From positions 1-64,000 of the forward strand of contig PHFB01000008.1 of NCBI GenBank assembly GCA_002841355.1: a DNA stretch of 64,000 bases, in the 5' to 3' direction. The DNA is from Actinobacteria bacterium HGW-Actinobacteria-1 (lineage in GTDB: Bacteria > Actinomycetota > Coriobacteriia > Anaerosomatales > Anaerosomataceae). Each line of letters begins with the position of its first letter. Position 1 is the stretch's first letter. Under the pieces are notes generated by a model. The model was not told the DNA's origin, did no database searches, and saw nothing but the letters and a program-made list of their open reading frames with translations. This document shows positions 27,065 through 35,622 of the stretch, one piece after another. The position numbers and the translations under genes were made by a program.

Positions 27065-28537
27065 ATGAGCCTTGACGTCTCCAAGCTCTCCGCTCGCGCG
27101 ATTCGCGACGGCATCGCCGCCCGCGAGTTCTCTGCACAGGAAGTGGCCGATGCAACCTATGCGCGCATCGACGCCGTCGAAGGCCCGGTTCACGCGTTCA
27201 ACGAACTCACTCCGGAGCTTGCCCGGGAGGCCGCTGCGCGTGTCGACGCGATGGTCGCGGCGGGCGAGGAGCTGCCGCCGCTTGCGGGTGTCCCCGCCGG
27301 ACTCAAGGACAACATGAACCTCGTGGGCACGCATACGACGTGCTCGGCGAAGATACTTGAGGGCTTCCAGAGCCCGTACGACTGCACCGCCGTCCGTCGC
27401 CTGTTGAATGCTGGCGCGCTGCCGATCGGCAAGTGCAACATGGACGAATTCGCGTTCGGCTCCTCCACCGAGAACTCCGCATTCGGCGTGACGCACAACC
27501 CGTGGGACCTCTCGCGCGTGCCCGGCGGTTCCTCCGGCGGCAGCGCCGCGGCCGTGAGCGCCGGCATGGTCACCGTCTCGCTCGGCAGCGATACCGGCGG
27601 TTCGATTCGCCAGCCGGGCGCTCTTACCGGTACCGTCGCGATGAAGCCGACGTACGGCCGTGTCTCGCGCTACGGCATCGTGGCGTTCGCCTCGTCGCTC
27701 GACCAGATCGGCCCGTTCGCCCGAAATGTCGAGGACGCAGCGCTCGTGCTCAACGCGATCTCCGGTCACGACGATATGGATGCGACCTCGGTTCGGGAAT
27801 CGGTTCCCGACTTCACCGCGAATCTCGCTGATGGCGTGAAGGGTCTGCGCATCGGCCTGGTACGTGACATGCTCGACCTTGAAGGCCTTGCTCCCGAGGT
27901 CCGCGAGGCCACCGAGATGTCGGTCCGCACCCTTGAGGGCCTTGGTGCCGAGGTGGGCGAGATCGATCTCCCGACATCGCGTCACGGTCTTGCCGCCTAC
28001 TACATCATCGGCCCCGCCGAGGCGAGCTCGAACCTCGCTCGCTTCGATGGCATCCGCTACGGTCACCGCGTATCTGACGCCACCGACGTGCTTGATCTGT
28101 ACATGCGCTCGCGCACGGAGGGCTTCGGTCCCGAGACCATCCGGCGCATCATGCTCGGCACCTACGCGCTCTCTGCCGGGTACTACGACGCGTACTACGG
28201 CACCGCGCAGAAAACGCGCACGCTCATCTCCCAAGAGTTCGAGGCCGCGTTCGAGAAGTTCGACGTGCTCGTGACCCCGACGTCTCCAACAGTCGCATTC
28301 AAGATCGGCGAGAAGGCCGAGGACCCGCTATCGATGTACCTCTCGGACGTGTACACCATCCCCATGAACCTCGCCGGTCTGCCCGGCATCAGCGTGCCAT
28401 GCGCGAAGAGCGGCTCGACCGGGCTGCCGATCGGCGTGCAGATCGTCAGCAAGCATTTCGATGAGGCGACCATGCTCCGGGTTGCCGCCGCGCTCGAGGG
28501 TGCGCTCGGCCTGGATATGACGCCGCCCCTCGTGTAG
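27065..28537 (+). CDS. gatA: Glutamyl-tRNA(Gln) amidotransferase subunit A
   Basis: This 490-residue amidase subunit releases ammonia from glutamine for transamidation. The amidase-signature triad is present: Lys in AGLKDNMN (about residue 81), the first Ser in PGGSSGGSAAA (about 155) and the nucleophilic Ser in SDTGGSIRQP (about 180). The length fits the family. The ATG lies four bases after the gatC stop. The gene ends 76 bases before the signal-peptide gene that separates it from gatB. The ammonia tunnel partner GatB is encoded at 30611-32137. Confidence 0.97.
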   Translation: MSLDVSKLSARAIRDGIAAREFSAQEVADATYARIDAVEGPVHAFNELTPELAREAAARVDAMVAAGEELPPLAGVPAGLKDNMNLVGTHTTCSAKILEGFQSPYDCTAVRRLLNAGALPIGKCNMDEFAFGSSTENSAFGVTHNPWDLSRVPGGSSGGSAAAVSAGMVTVSLGSDTGGSIRQPGALTGTVAMKPTYGRVSRYGIVAFASSLDQIGPFARNVEDAALVLNAISGHDDMDATSVRESVPDFTANLADGVKGLRIGLVRDMLDLEGLAPEVREATEMSVRTLEGLGAEVGEIDLPTSRHGLAAYYIIGPAEASSNLARFDGIRYGHRVSDATDVLDLYMRSRTEGFGPETIRRIMLGTYALSAGYYDAYYGTAQKTRTLISQEFEAAFEKFDVLVTPTSPTVAFKIGEKAEDPLSMYLSDVYTIPMNLAGLPGISVPCAKSGSTGLPIGVQIVSKHFDEATMLRVAAALEGALGLDMTPPLV

Positions 28538-28560
28538 CACCGTCACGGGATTCATGAGCG

Positions 28561-28566
28561 TATACT
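28561..28566 (+). promoter_or_regulatory. Candidate -10 box (TATACT) of the NHL/CWB2 gene
   Basis: TATACT lies 47 bases before the ATG at 28614 and right after the gatA stop, suggesting that the inserted surface-protein gene has its own promoter. Confidence 0.5.
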
Positions 28567-28613
28567 CTCGTCAAGAGCGCTCGCGGGAGCGCATCGGGGA
28601 CCGGGGGTACGCC

Positions 28614-30515
28614 ATGAGGATTTCACGTTCCGTTCGGACGATCGTTGTGACGGTCGCACTCGCTTCGCTGCTTCTTGGTGCCATACCGGCGCAGTCGTTC
28701 GCCGCGGTGTCGATCCAGTATGACCTCAGCTGGGGTAGTGAGGGACTCCTGGACGGGCAGTTCTACTACCCGCCTGATGTGACCACCGACAAGTGGGGCA
28801 ACGTCTACGTTGCGGGCGGCGAGAGCGGCGACAACCGCATCCAGATGTTCACCGCGGACGGCGTCTTCGTCAGGTCCGTGGGCACCACCGACACGCCGAA
28901 CACGGGAACCGTCCGAAATCCGCGCAGCGTAGCCACCGATCGGTGGGGCGCGATTTATGTCGCTGAGAAGGAGATAGGGCCAGCTACCATCCGGGTGTTC
29001 AACTCGCAGCTCTACAGCGAGAGCGGCACGTTTCAGGAGAGTGCCGCCGACGAGATCAAGAACCCCACCGCGATAGCGGCGGGCCTCGATGGCACGGTCT
29101 ACCTGGTAGATGAGGCAAACAAGATCCAACGCTGGCGCAATCGCAGCTACATCGGCTACTGGTCGGTGCTCGGTCAGGGGACCATGGGTCTCGGTGTGAC
29201 CCAGGACGACAGGATTCTCACCACCACGGACATCACGTCGGGAATCACCGAGTCGGTCATCGAGTACGCCCCTACGTCCGGCGCGCTCGTGCGGAGCTGG
29301 GGCGGGCATGGCACGGCGGCCGGTCAGTTCCTACGTCCGTACGACGTGAGTGCGGATCCTGTCGGCAATTCGTATGTCGTCGAGTCCTCCGGGGGCAGGG
29401 GCCAAGTGTTCGCGCCGGATGGAACCTACGTGGCGACATTCGGATCGAGCGGATCTGGCCCCGGTCAGTTCAGCGGCCCCTACGGGGTCGTCGCTGGCTA
29501 TGACCGCACGGTCTACGTGGCCGACCCCTTCCTGCACCGCATCTCCAAGTGGAACGTGACTGTCGCGACCGAGGCCACGCAGGTTGCCGGTGACACCCGG
29601 TACACCACGGCGGTCGAGGCATCGAAGCGTGCGTATCCGAACGGGGCCAAGACCGTGGTGATCGCGACCGCGGCGAACTGGCCCGATGCGCTTGGCGGCG
29701 CCGCGCTCGCTGGCACCGTCAAAGGCCCGCTGCTGCTCACGGCGAAGGACAGCCTGCCCACGGCAGTCAGAGACGAGATAATCAGACTCGGTGCCTTGGA
29801 CGCATATGTCCTCGGCAGCGAGGACGCTGTCAGCAAGACCGTTTTCGATGCAGTCGACGACCTGATGATCTTGAAGGAGCCGACGCGCCTCGGAGGATCG
29901 GACCGGTACAGCACCGCGAACCTGATCGCTTCGGAGACGGTACGGCTCAAGAACCTGGGCGACGGCTACGACGGCACAGCGTTCGTTGCAACCGGCATGA
30001 ACTTTCCGGATGCGCTGGCGGCCTCCCCGATTGCTGCAGCAAATGGCTGGCCCATCTACCTCACGCAGCCGAACGCACTGCCGGCATCCGTCAAGACTGC
30101 GATGACCGCCAATGGCTCCAACCACGGCTACATTCTCGGCAGCACGGACGCGGTCAGCGCTGCGGTCGCGACCACGCTCAACACGGCGCCGTTCATCGGC
30201 TTTGGACGGTATGGCGGCATCAACCGCTATGAGACGGCCGCGAAAGTCGCGACCATCGGCTACGACGGCATGGGAATGCTTTGGTCGCGTCCGGCGCTCG
30301 CCGTCGGGACGAACTTCCCGGACGCGCTGGCCGGCGGCGTCCTGCAGGGAAGCGACTACAGCGTGCTGCTCCTCACCCCGAAGGACTCGCTCGACCCCTA
30401 TGCAGCCGCCGCGCTGACGGAGAATCGCGACATGATATACGAACTCCGATTCCTCGGCAGCACGTCCGCCCTGGGCACCGTGCCGAGAAATGCGGCGATG
30501 TCGCTGCTGCACTAG
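28614..30515 (+). CDS. Secreted NHL-type beta-propeller protein with three CWB2 repeats
   Basis: This 634-residue exported protein has a signal peptide (cleavage near SFAA, about residue 31), an NHL/SMP30-like beta-propeller (about 35-325), and three CWB2 cell-wall-binding units (about 330-634). The propeller repeats show patterns such as GQFYYPPDV, PRSVATD, GQFLRPYDVSAD and GQFSGPYGVVAG. The CWB2 units carry GDTRYTTAVEASKRAYP, GSDRYSTANLIASETV and GINRYETAAKVA. It is probably anchored to the wall and displays a binding propeller. It stands between gatA and gatB on the same strand but has its own -10 box and no functional tie to them. The ATG at 28614 is preceded by a G-rich ribosome site. 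Confidence 0.92.
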   Translation: MRISRSVRTIVVTVALASLLLGAIPAQSFAAVSIQYDLSWGSEGLLDGQFYYPPDVTTDKWGNVYVAGGESGDNRIQMFTADGVFVRSVGTTDTPNTGTVRNPRSVATDRWGAIYVAEKEIGPATIRVFNSQLYSESGTFQESAADEIKNPTAIAAGLDGTVYLVDEANKIQRWRNRSYIGYWSVLGQGTMGLGVTQDDRILTTTDITSGITESVIEYAPTSGALVRSWGGHGTAAGQFLRPYDVSADPVGNSYVVESSGGRGQVFAPDGTYVATFGSSGSGPGQFSGPYGVVAGYDRTVYVADPFLHRISKWNVTVATEATQVAGDTRYTTAVEASKRAYPNGAKTVVIATAANWPDALGGAALAGTVKGPLLLTAKDSLPTAVRDEIIRLGALDAYVLGSEDAVSKTVFDAVDDLMILKEPTRLGGSDRYSTANLIASETVRLKNLGDGYDGTAFVATGMNFPDALAASPIAAANGWPIYLTQPNALPASVKTAMTANGSNHGYILGSTDAVSAAVATTLNTAPFIGFGRYGGINRYETAAKVATIGYDGMGMLWSRPALAVGTNFPDALAGGVLQGSDYSVLLLTPKDSLDPYAAAALTENRDMIYELRFLGSTSALGTVPRNAAMSLLH

Positions 30516-30538
30516 CGCGGCGCGACCGCCGAGTGCGG

Positions 30539-30544
30539 TAGAAT
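30539..30544 (+). promoter_or_regulatory. Candidate -10 box (TAGAAT) of gatB
   Basis: GGTAGAAT closely resembles the element before gatC. It lies two bases upstream of a long perfect hairpin, so the hairpin would form the extreme 5' end of the gatB transcript. Confidence 0.5.
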
Positions 30545-30546
30545 CT

Positions 30547-30578
30547 ACGGAGCGCGGACCACATCGTCCGCGCTCCGT
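30547..30578 (+). repeat. Perfect 13-bp hairpin in the gatB 5' leader
   Basis: The arms 30547-30559 and 30566-30578 are exact reverse complements around a 6-nt CACATC loop. No T-run follows, so it is not a normal terminator. Position right after the -10 box suggests an RNA-stabilising 5' hairpin or a DNA operator; the sequence does not tell which. Confidence 0.8.
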
Positions 30579-30610
30579 GACGTTCCGCCTTCTCCGAAGG
30601 AGCTCCAGAC

Positions 30611-32137
30611 GTGGCCAAAGACCGTCTTGCCGGTGTTCTCGAGCAGTACGAGGCCGTGATCGGCCTCGAGATCCACACCGAGCTCACCTCGCTCAACTCC
30701 AAGATGTTCTGCGGCTGCCCGGTCGAATTCGGCGGCGAACCGAACACTCGCGTCTGCCCAGTCTGCCTGGGCATGCCCGGTGCTCTGCCGGTTCCGAATG
30801 AGGCCGCCGTCGAAGCCACCGTTCTGGCGGGTCTGGCACTCAACTGCGAGATCGCACCGTTCTCGCAATTTCATCGCAAGCAGTACTTCTATCCGGACAT
30901 GCCCAAGGATTATCAGATCTCGCAGTACGACCTGCCGTTCTGTGGTCTGGGCTACCTCGACATCGAGGTCGATGGTGATGGGGCGGCACAGCGCGTCGAC
31001 CTCGACGGCGGACCGTACGCGACGCGCATCGGCGTCACGCGCATCCACCTGGAAGAGGATACCGGCAAGATGGTGCACGTTGGCGGTTCGGAGGGACGCA
31101 TCGCGGGTGCGGATCACTCGCTTGTTGACTTCAACCGCGCCGGCACGCCGCTCATGGAGCTCGTTTCCGAGCCCGACATGCGCACGCCTGAAGAGGCGCG
31201 CCGCTTCGCGCAGAAACTGCGTCTCATCATGCTCAACCTCGGCGTAAGCGACTGCAGCATGGAGGAAGGCTCGATGCGCGTTGACGGCAACGTGTCCATC
31301 CGGCTGCGTGGCGAGACCGAGCTTGGCACGAAGACCGAGATCAAGAACATGAACTCGTTCAAGGCACTCCACGACGCGCTCGCCTTCGAGATCGTTCGTC
31401 AGGCCGACGTGCTTGCCGAGGGCGGTCATATCGTGCAGGAGACGCGTCATTGGGATGTCACCGCCAAGCGGACGAGCGCGCTTCGCTCCAAAGAAGAAGC
31501 ACACGACTACCGCTACTTCCCGGAGCCCGATATGGTGCCCTTCGAGTTCAGTGCCGAGTGGATCGATGCGATTCGCACGCGGCTGCCGGAACTGCCCGAT
31601 GCTCGTCGCGAGCGGTTCGCGCGCGAGTTTGGCCTCTCGGCAAGTGACGCGCGCACGCTCTCGGAAGACGTAGAGTTCGCCGCCTTCTTCGAGGAGGCGG
31701 CGGCCCTCGCCGGGACGGGCCTCGCAAAGCCCATCGCGAACTGGATGCTGGGCGACTTCTCGGCATATCTGAATGCCGGACCGGTGGCACTCACGGATGC
31801 CAGGGTGACCCCGGCAATGCTCGCCGAGCTCGTCGAGATCATCGATGCGGGCACCATCTCGGGTAAGCAGGCCAAGCAGGTGTTCACTGAGATGACCGAG
31901 ACCGGGGACGCGCCGGGCGCCATCGTCGAGATCCGGGGAATGAAGCAAGTGAGCGACACGGGTGCCATCGAGGCGGCCGTCGACCGTGTTATCCTTGCGA
32001 ACCCTGACGAGGTCGCCAGCTATCGGGCTGGCAAGGCAACCCTTATCGGCTGGTTCGTCGGGCAGGTCATGCGGGAAATGCGCGGGCAAGGCAATCCGGC
32101 GCTGGTTAACGAGATCCTCGTCAAGAGACTGGGCTGA
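30611..32137 (+). CDS. gatB: Aspartyl/glutamyl-tRNA amidotransferase subunit B
   Basis: This 508-residue subunit binds the misacylated tRNA and carries out the kinase and transamidation steps of the GatCAB complex. Family signatures include YEAVIGLEIHTEL, CGCPVEFGGEPNT, RKQYFYPDMPKDYQISQYD, RIHLEEDTGK and DYRYFPEPD. The YqeY-like C-terminal tail domain (about 360-505) is complete. It starts with GTG at 30611 after AAGGAG and has its own predicted promoter. The next gene, a DegV protein, begins four bases after its stop. Confidence 0.97.
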   Translation: MAKDRLAGVLEQYEAVIGLEIHTELTSLNSKMFCGCPVEFGGEPNTRVCPVCLGMPGALPVPNEAAVEATVLAGLALNCEIAPFSQFHRKQYFYPDMPKDYQISQYDLPFCGLGYLDIEVDGDGAAQRVDLDGGPYATRIGVTRIHLEEDTGKMVHVGGSEGRIAGADHSLVDFNRAGTPLMELVSEPDMRTPEEARRFAQKLRLIMLNLGVSDCSMEEGSMRVDGNVSIRLRGETELGTKTEIKNMNSFKALHDALAFEIVRQADVLAEGGHIVQETRHWDVTAKRTSALRSKEEAHDYRYFPEPDMVPFEFSAEWIDAIRTRLPELPDARRERFAREFGLSASDARTLSEDVEFAAFFEEAAALAGTGLAKPIANWMLGDFSAYLNAGPVALTDARVTPAMLAELVEIIDAGTISGKQAKQVFTEMTETGDAPGAIVEIRGMKQVSDTGAIEAAVDRVILANPDEVASYRAGKATLIGWFVGQVMREMRGQGNPALVNEILVKRLG

Positions 32138-32141
32138 TCAC

Positions 32142-32999
32142 ATGAGCGGCACGCCGCAATCGTTCGCCATCATCACCGATAGCACCGCCGACCTGCCGAA
32201 TACGCTCGCGGCCGAGAAGGGCATAGCGGTCGTTCCGCTTCTTGTGAGTTTCGGCGAGGACTCATTTCCTGACGGCACGCTCTCCCAGTCGCAGTTCTTC
32301 CAGCGTATGGCCGAGGCTTCGAAGCTCCCAACCACCTCGCAGCCATCGGTCGGCGCTTTCACCGAGGCGTACGAACGGGCGCTTGAGACGGCACGAGAAG
32401 TCGTGTCGATCCACATCTCTTCCGGGCTTTCCGGCACCGTTGCCGCGGCACGACAGGCCGCCGAGGCGTTCGCGGGCCGGGTGCGGGTTTTCGACTCGTT
32501 GAACCTCTCGGGCGGGCTTGCCCTGCAGGTGCTCGATGCGGCGGATGCTCGTTCTGCTGGATTAGGCGTATCGGACACCATCGCACGACTCGAGAAGACG
32601 CGCGATCGAGCGAAGATGATCGTCGGCCTGGATTCGCTCGAGAATCTGGCACGCGGAGGCCGGATAGGGAAGGTCTCGGCGTTCGTTGGGTCTCTGCTTG
32701 ACTTGAAGGTGACGCTCACGCTCGACGAGGACGGCAAGTTCACCCCGGTCAAGCGTACCCGTGGCGAGAAAGCGGCCATTGCGCACACACTCGACTGGAT
32801 CGAGGCCGCTATGGGCGGCGTCCGCACCGGGGTGTTCGCAGTGGGACACGCTATGACTGCTGAGCGCGCGAGCATGATCCGCGATCAGATCGCGGCGCGT
32901 TTCGACGCAACCGACATCATCATGTACGAGGCTGGATCGGTGGTTTCGACTCACACGGGCACCGTGTGGGGCGTTGCCGTCCTTCCTGTCTCGGCGTAG
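32142..32999 (+). CDS. DegV family fatty-acid-binding protein (copy 1)
   Basis: This 285-residue cytoplasmic protein of the DegV/FakB family binds single fatty acids and can present them to a FakA kinase. Family signatures are ITDSTADLP (about residue 11), the TSQPSVGAF lipid-pocket motif (about 67-75), ISSGLSGTV (about 97) and the LARGGRIGKV loop (about 167). The ATG lies four bases after the gatB stop. A small basic protein follows after 13 bases. Two more paralogues lie at 55.7-57.4 kb; no fakA-like gene is in the window. Confidence 0.92.
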   Translation: MSGTPQSFAIITDSTADLPNTLAAEKGIAVVPLLVSFGEDSFPDGTLSQSQFFQRMAEASKLPTTSQPSVGAFTEAYERALETAREVVSIHISSGLSGTVAAARQAAEAFAGRVRVFDSLNLSGGLALQVLDAADARSAGLGVSDTIARLEKTRDRAKMIVGLDSLENLARGGRIGKVSAFVGSLLDLKVTLTLDEDGKFTPVKRTRGEKAAIAHTLDWIEAAMGGVRTGVFAVGHAMTAERASMIRDQIAARFDATDIIMYEAGSVVSTHTGTVWGVAVLPVSA

Positions 33000-33012
33000 G
33001 CGAGGAGCCACC

Positions 33013-33387
33013 ATGGCCGGTAGGCAGCGCAAACCGATGAAGCCCGGAGAGGGTCAGCAGCCCAATCGCGGGACAGGCCCGTGGAAGGGCCAGGGCGCTG
33101 CATCCTCGGGAGCCCGGTATCTTGAGTCGTGCCGAAGGCGCGCGATCGCCGTGAAGAGCAAGCGCGAATTCGGTCAGCTCAACGTTGAGACGCTCGTGTA
33201 TGTGGCGTGTGAGCACCGGCTTGTCACCATGCGTTTGGGAGCGATCAAGAGTCTTGAGGCAGGGGACACGAAGCGGCATCTCTCCGCACTCCGAAGCATC
33301 GAGCGCTGCGAAGCTGCCGGCCCATCGGTGCGCACTGCGGCGTACCAGGCGGCGAATGTGGTACAGGCTCGCATGGAAGCGAAGTAG
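33013..33387 (+). CDS. Small basic protein of unknown function
   Basis: I do not recognise this 124-residue protein. It is strongly basic, with a disordered Gly/Lys/Arg-rich N-terminal third (residues 1-35) followed by a probably helical part (about 40-124) containing RRRAIAVKSKREF, VYVACEHRL and repeated Arg-Ala patterns. There is no signal peptide or membrane segment. A nucleic-acid-binding role is possible from charge alone. ATG 33013 follows GAGGAG, 13 bases after the DegV gene, so it is likely the last gene of that operon. Confidence 0.7.
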   Translation: MAGRQRKPMKPGEGQQPNRGTGPWKGQGAASSGARYLESCRRRAIAVKSKREFGQLNVETLVYVACEHRLVTMRLGAIKSLEAGDTKRHLSALRSIERCEAAGPSVRTAAYQAANVVQARMEAK

Positions 33388-33985
33388 CGGCTTCTGCCGG
33401 TCGTCTGTTCTCTGTGCCACCCGACCTCACGAGACGCCGCTTAGCGTTGCATGACAGCCATTCAGCGGAGATTAGCGACCGCTGAGCGACAAATGCGACA
33501 TTTTCAAGATTAGCTCTTGCGCGGTCGAATCCAGTGCCGTATCGTCGTTCTTGTCCCGAGAGGTCGGATCGGGCGAACCGCGAAAGGTAGCGTACCAGTA
33601 GCTGCCGGCGGGGTACCTGAAGGAGAGGCTCAGCGCAAGCAGTGCCCGCTCGGATGGTGGCTCCAAAGGTGTGAAATGGGAAGCTGCGGATTAGTGGAAC
33701 TCGCCGGACGAGGTTTCTCGGGACACCTCTTTGTCTGGTGCTGGGCCAGGTCTTCGGATCTGGCCCTTTCTCTTGTCCCGATCGAGGTTAGTCAGGCAGG
33801 CACAGCACGTATCAGGTTTCATCAGGCTTCACAGAACCCAGTGCATTTCGAGCGGCGACGGGGAATAATACAAACCAATCGTGAATGTCTAACGAAGTCT
33901 GTCGGCAAATGGTTGCGCCGTCAGCCCCCGGAGGCGACGCAGAAGGTAGTTTGTGAATGCGTTCGCAAGGGGGTGACCTGTCCTC
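33388..33985 (+). other. 600-bp stretch without a credible gene; candidate structured RNA
   Basis: No reading frame here shows convincing coding character; the frames present lack a ribosome site and family resemblance. The stretch holds a TCAGCGG/CCGCTGA inverted repeat (about 33462-33485), a region with short complementary segments (about 33585-33740) and a strong terminator (33743-33774). About 210 further bases with an AT-rich TAATAC element near 33866 lead up to the next gene. A small RNA or an unfamiliar leader ending at the terminator would explain the layout. I could not match it to a known riboswitch class, RNase P, 6S, SRP or tmRNA. Confidence 0.5.
33743..33774 (+). terminator. Intrinsic terminator inside the non-coding stretch
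   Basis: GGGCCAGG and TCTGGCCC form an 8-bp stem (one G-T pair) around the loop TCTTCGGA, followed by TTTCTCTT. It lies 355 bases after the last gene and 212 before the next, so it probably ends a non-coding transcript. Confidence 0.75.
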
Positions 33986-34870
33986 ATGGATTCGACTATC
34001 GAAGAGTCCTCGGCGAAGGTCCGATTCAATCTCTGGAGTGCGCTGATCGTCTGCGCCGCGCTTCTCTCGGTCACGCTGCTCATTTCCTTCACGGGCGATG
34101 CAAGTACCTTCTGGCCGCTGTACATCATCCCTATCATTCTCGGCGCCGTGCTGTTCAACATCGTGGGAGCGCTGCTTGCTGCAGCGGGGTGTATCGCAGC
34201 GATAGGAATGGTAGCTCCGACTGGCACGTTCACGGGTTCGACCGGTGCGCAGTTGGCTCTGGGCCTTGGCGCATTCGCACTCTGCGGCATCTTCGTGGGT
34301 TTCAGAACGGCGCGATCGATCAAGCATGAGCACGCCCTTGCAAAGGCGTCGTACCGCGACGAGCAGACCGGTTTGTACAAGCCTGAGTACTTCCGCCAGC
34401 GCCTGATCGAGGAGATTCGCCGTGCGACTCGCCACGATGTCGAGGTCGGCCTGCTCGTAGTACGCGTCGATGGGCTTGCCACATTCCGGAACACATTCGG
34501 CGCGTACAAGACTGGTCTGCTAATGGAGCACCTCGCCGACATCCTGCGCATCACGGTTCGTGACACGGACATCGTGGGCCGGTACGGATCGGAATCCTTC
34601 GGTGTCCTACTCCCGTTCGCAAGCCCTGCCGAGGCGATGCTTGTCTCCGATCGCGTGCGTAGTGCCGCATGTGAGGCTGAGTTCGAAGGTGACGTGCTTC
34701 AGCCGTCGACGCACTGCCCGGTGAGTGTGGCGTCGGTGTCGTTCCCGGCGGAGGCGTCATCACTCGAGTCGGTAGTCGCCCTCGTCGCGGATCGTCTCGT
34801 CGACACGGCTCCCGATCATGAGTTCCTCAGTCGCAAGTCCGGGCTTCGGCTTGGAGAGGCGCACTCGTGA
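33986..34870 (+). CDS. Membrane protein with degenerate GGDEF domain, first gene of the antiporter operon
   Basis: This 294-residue protein has three to four membrane helices (about 15-35, 42-75 and 87-106) followed by a cytoplasmic GGDEF-fold domain (about 120-285). The active-site motif is changed to GSESF (201-205), so cyclase activity is unlikely. The product-binding I-site RDTD (192-195) is kept at the correct six-residue distance, as in c-di-GMP receptors derived from cyclases. Its TGA overlaps the GTG of mrpE by four bases. This ties it tightly to the Na+/H+ antiporter operon, which it may regulate in response to c-di-GMP (inference). ATG 33986 follows AGGGGGTG at ten bases. Confidence 0.88.
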   Translation: MDSTIEESSAKVRFNLWSALIVCAALLSVTLLISFTGDASTFWPLYIIPIILGAVLFNIVGALLAAAGCIAAIGMVAPTGTFTGSTGAQLALGLGAFALCGIFVGFRTARSIKHEHALAKASYRDEQTGLYKPEYFRQRLIEEIRRATRHDVEVGLLVVRVDGLATFRNTFGAYKTGLLMEHLADILRITVRDTDIVGRYGSESFGVLLPFASPAEAMLVSDRVRSAACEAEFEGDVLQPSTHCPVSVASVSFPAEASSLESVVALVADRLVDTAPDHEFLSRKSGLRLGEAHS

Positions 34871-35343
34871 AGACCCTTCGGGCCGCCGTGCCGCTGATGC
34901 TCTTCTGGCTCGTGCTGACGGCATCAGTGCGGATAGCCGACGTTGTGATGGGTGCCATTCTGTCGTTGCTGCTCGGCTGGTGGGCGGCGAACACGCTCTG
35001 GCGCGATACGGAGACGCCCACGCTCTCAGTGAGGCAGACGTGGCGGTTCTGCCTGTATATCCCATGGCTGATCAAGGAGATCGTGGTCGCGGCTGTAGGC
35101 GTGGCCGAGAAGGTGCTGGATCCGGCGATGCCGGTCGATCCGTGTGTGATCGTCCACCGCAGCCCGCTCACGCGGTCCGTGTCACGCGTGGCATTCGCCA
35201 ACTCGATAACGCTGACGCCGGGTACCCTTACGGTCGACCTCGAAGACGGCACGTTCACGGTCCATTGTCTTGCGCCTGATTTCGCGGCTGGCATCGAGAA
35301 CGGTGACATGGAACGGCGGATCCATCGGGTTTTCGAGGAGTAG
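34867..35343 (+). CDS. mrpE: Mrp/Mnh cation antiporter subunit E
   Basis: This 158-residue MnhE-type subunit of a multi-subunit Na+/H+ antiporter has two or three N-terminal membrane helices (about 1-45 and 57-80). A cytoplasmic domain follows with the family pattern SVSRVAFANSITLTPGTLTVD (about 98-118) and a C-terminal MERRIHRVFEE. It starts with GTG overlapping the degenerate-GGDEF gene by four bases. mrpF follows after three bases. The subunit forms part of the membrane arm needed for assembly and has no transport channel of its own. Confidence 0.93.
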   Translation: MKTLRAAVPLMLFWLVLTASVRIADVVMGAILSLLLGWWAANTLWRDTETPTLSVRQTWRFCLYIPWLIKEIVVAAVGVAEKVLDPAMPVDPCVIVHRSPLTRSVSRVAFANSITLTPGTLTVDLEDGTFTVHCLAPDFAAGIENGDMERRIHRVFEE

Positions 35344-35346
35344 GCG

Positions 35347-35622
35347 ATGCGCGCATTCTTCTGGGGGCTTGGCATCTTCATGTTGGCCAACGCGTTTCTG
35401 TGCCTGCTGCGCGCGTATCTCGGCCCAACAGTTGCCGACAGGATCCTGGCGGTGAACATCGTCGGCACGAAGACGCTTGTCGTGCTTGTGCTGCTGTCGT
35501 ACATCTTCGGCCGCAGCCTCTACCTGGACGTGGCGCTCGTATACGGACTCCTCAACTTCCTGGTGACGATCGTCGCTGCGCGTTTCATGGAAACCGGTCG
35601 CTTGAGGGGTGAGCTCACGTGA
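35347..35622 (+). CDS. mrpF: Mrp/Mnh cation antiporter subunit F
   Basis: This 91-residue protein has three membrane helices and the MnhF signature RAYLGPTVADRILAVNIVGTK (residues about 21-41), a conserved loop between helices 1 and 2, and DVALVYGLLNFL in the last helix. It is a structural subunit of the Mrp complex. The ATG lies three bases after mrpE and its stop overlaps the GTG of mrpG by four bases. Confidence 0.94.
   Translation: MRAFFWGLGIFMLANAFLCLLRAYLGPTVADRILAVNIVGTKTLVVLVLLSYIFGRSLYLDVALVYGLLNFLVTIVAARFMETGRLRGELT

Noticed and set aside
33518-33535. T-loop-like GGTCGAATCC, suggestive of a tRNA
   Set aside because: The T arm lacks the usual second T, and no D arm, anticodon arm or acceptor stem could be fitted around it.
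33585-33640. Resemblance to a c-di-GMP riboswitch end (GGTAG...GGGGTACC-like pairing)
   Set aside because: The invariant core segments of GEMM-type riboswitches are absent, so only an unassigned structured region is reported.
33472-33666. Short minus-strand frame in the 600-bp gap
   Set aside because: It gives 64 residues without a ribosome site or recognisable family; it would also run through an inverted repeat. It cannot be excluded, but it is not supported.
33517-34329. 270-codon plus-strand frame over the non-coding stretch and the start of the degenerate-GGDEF gene
   Set aside because: It has no ribosome site, its composition is erratic, and it overlaps the real gene in another frame.
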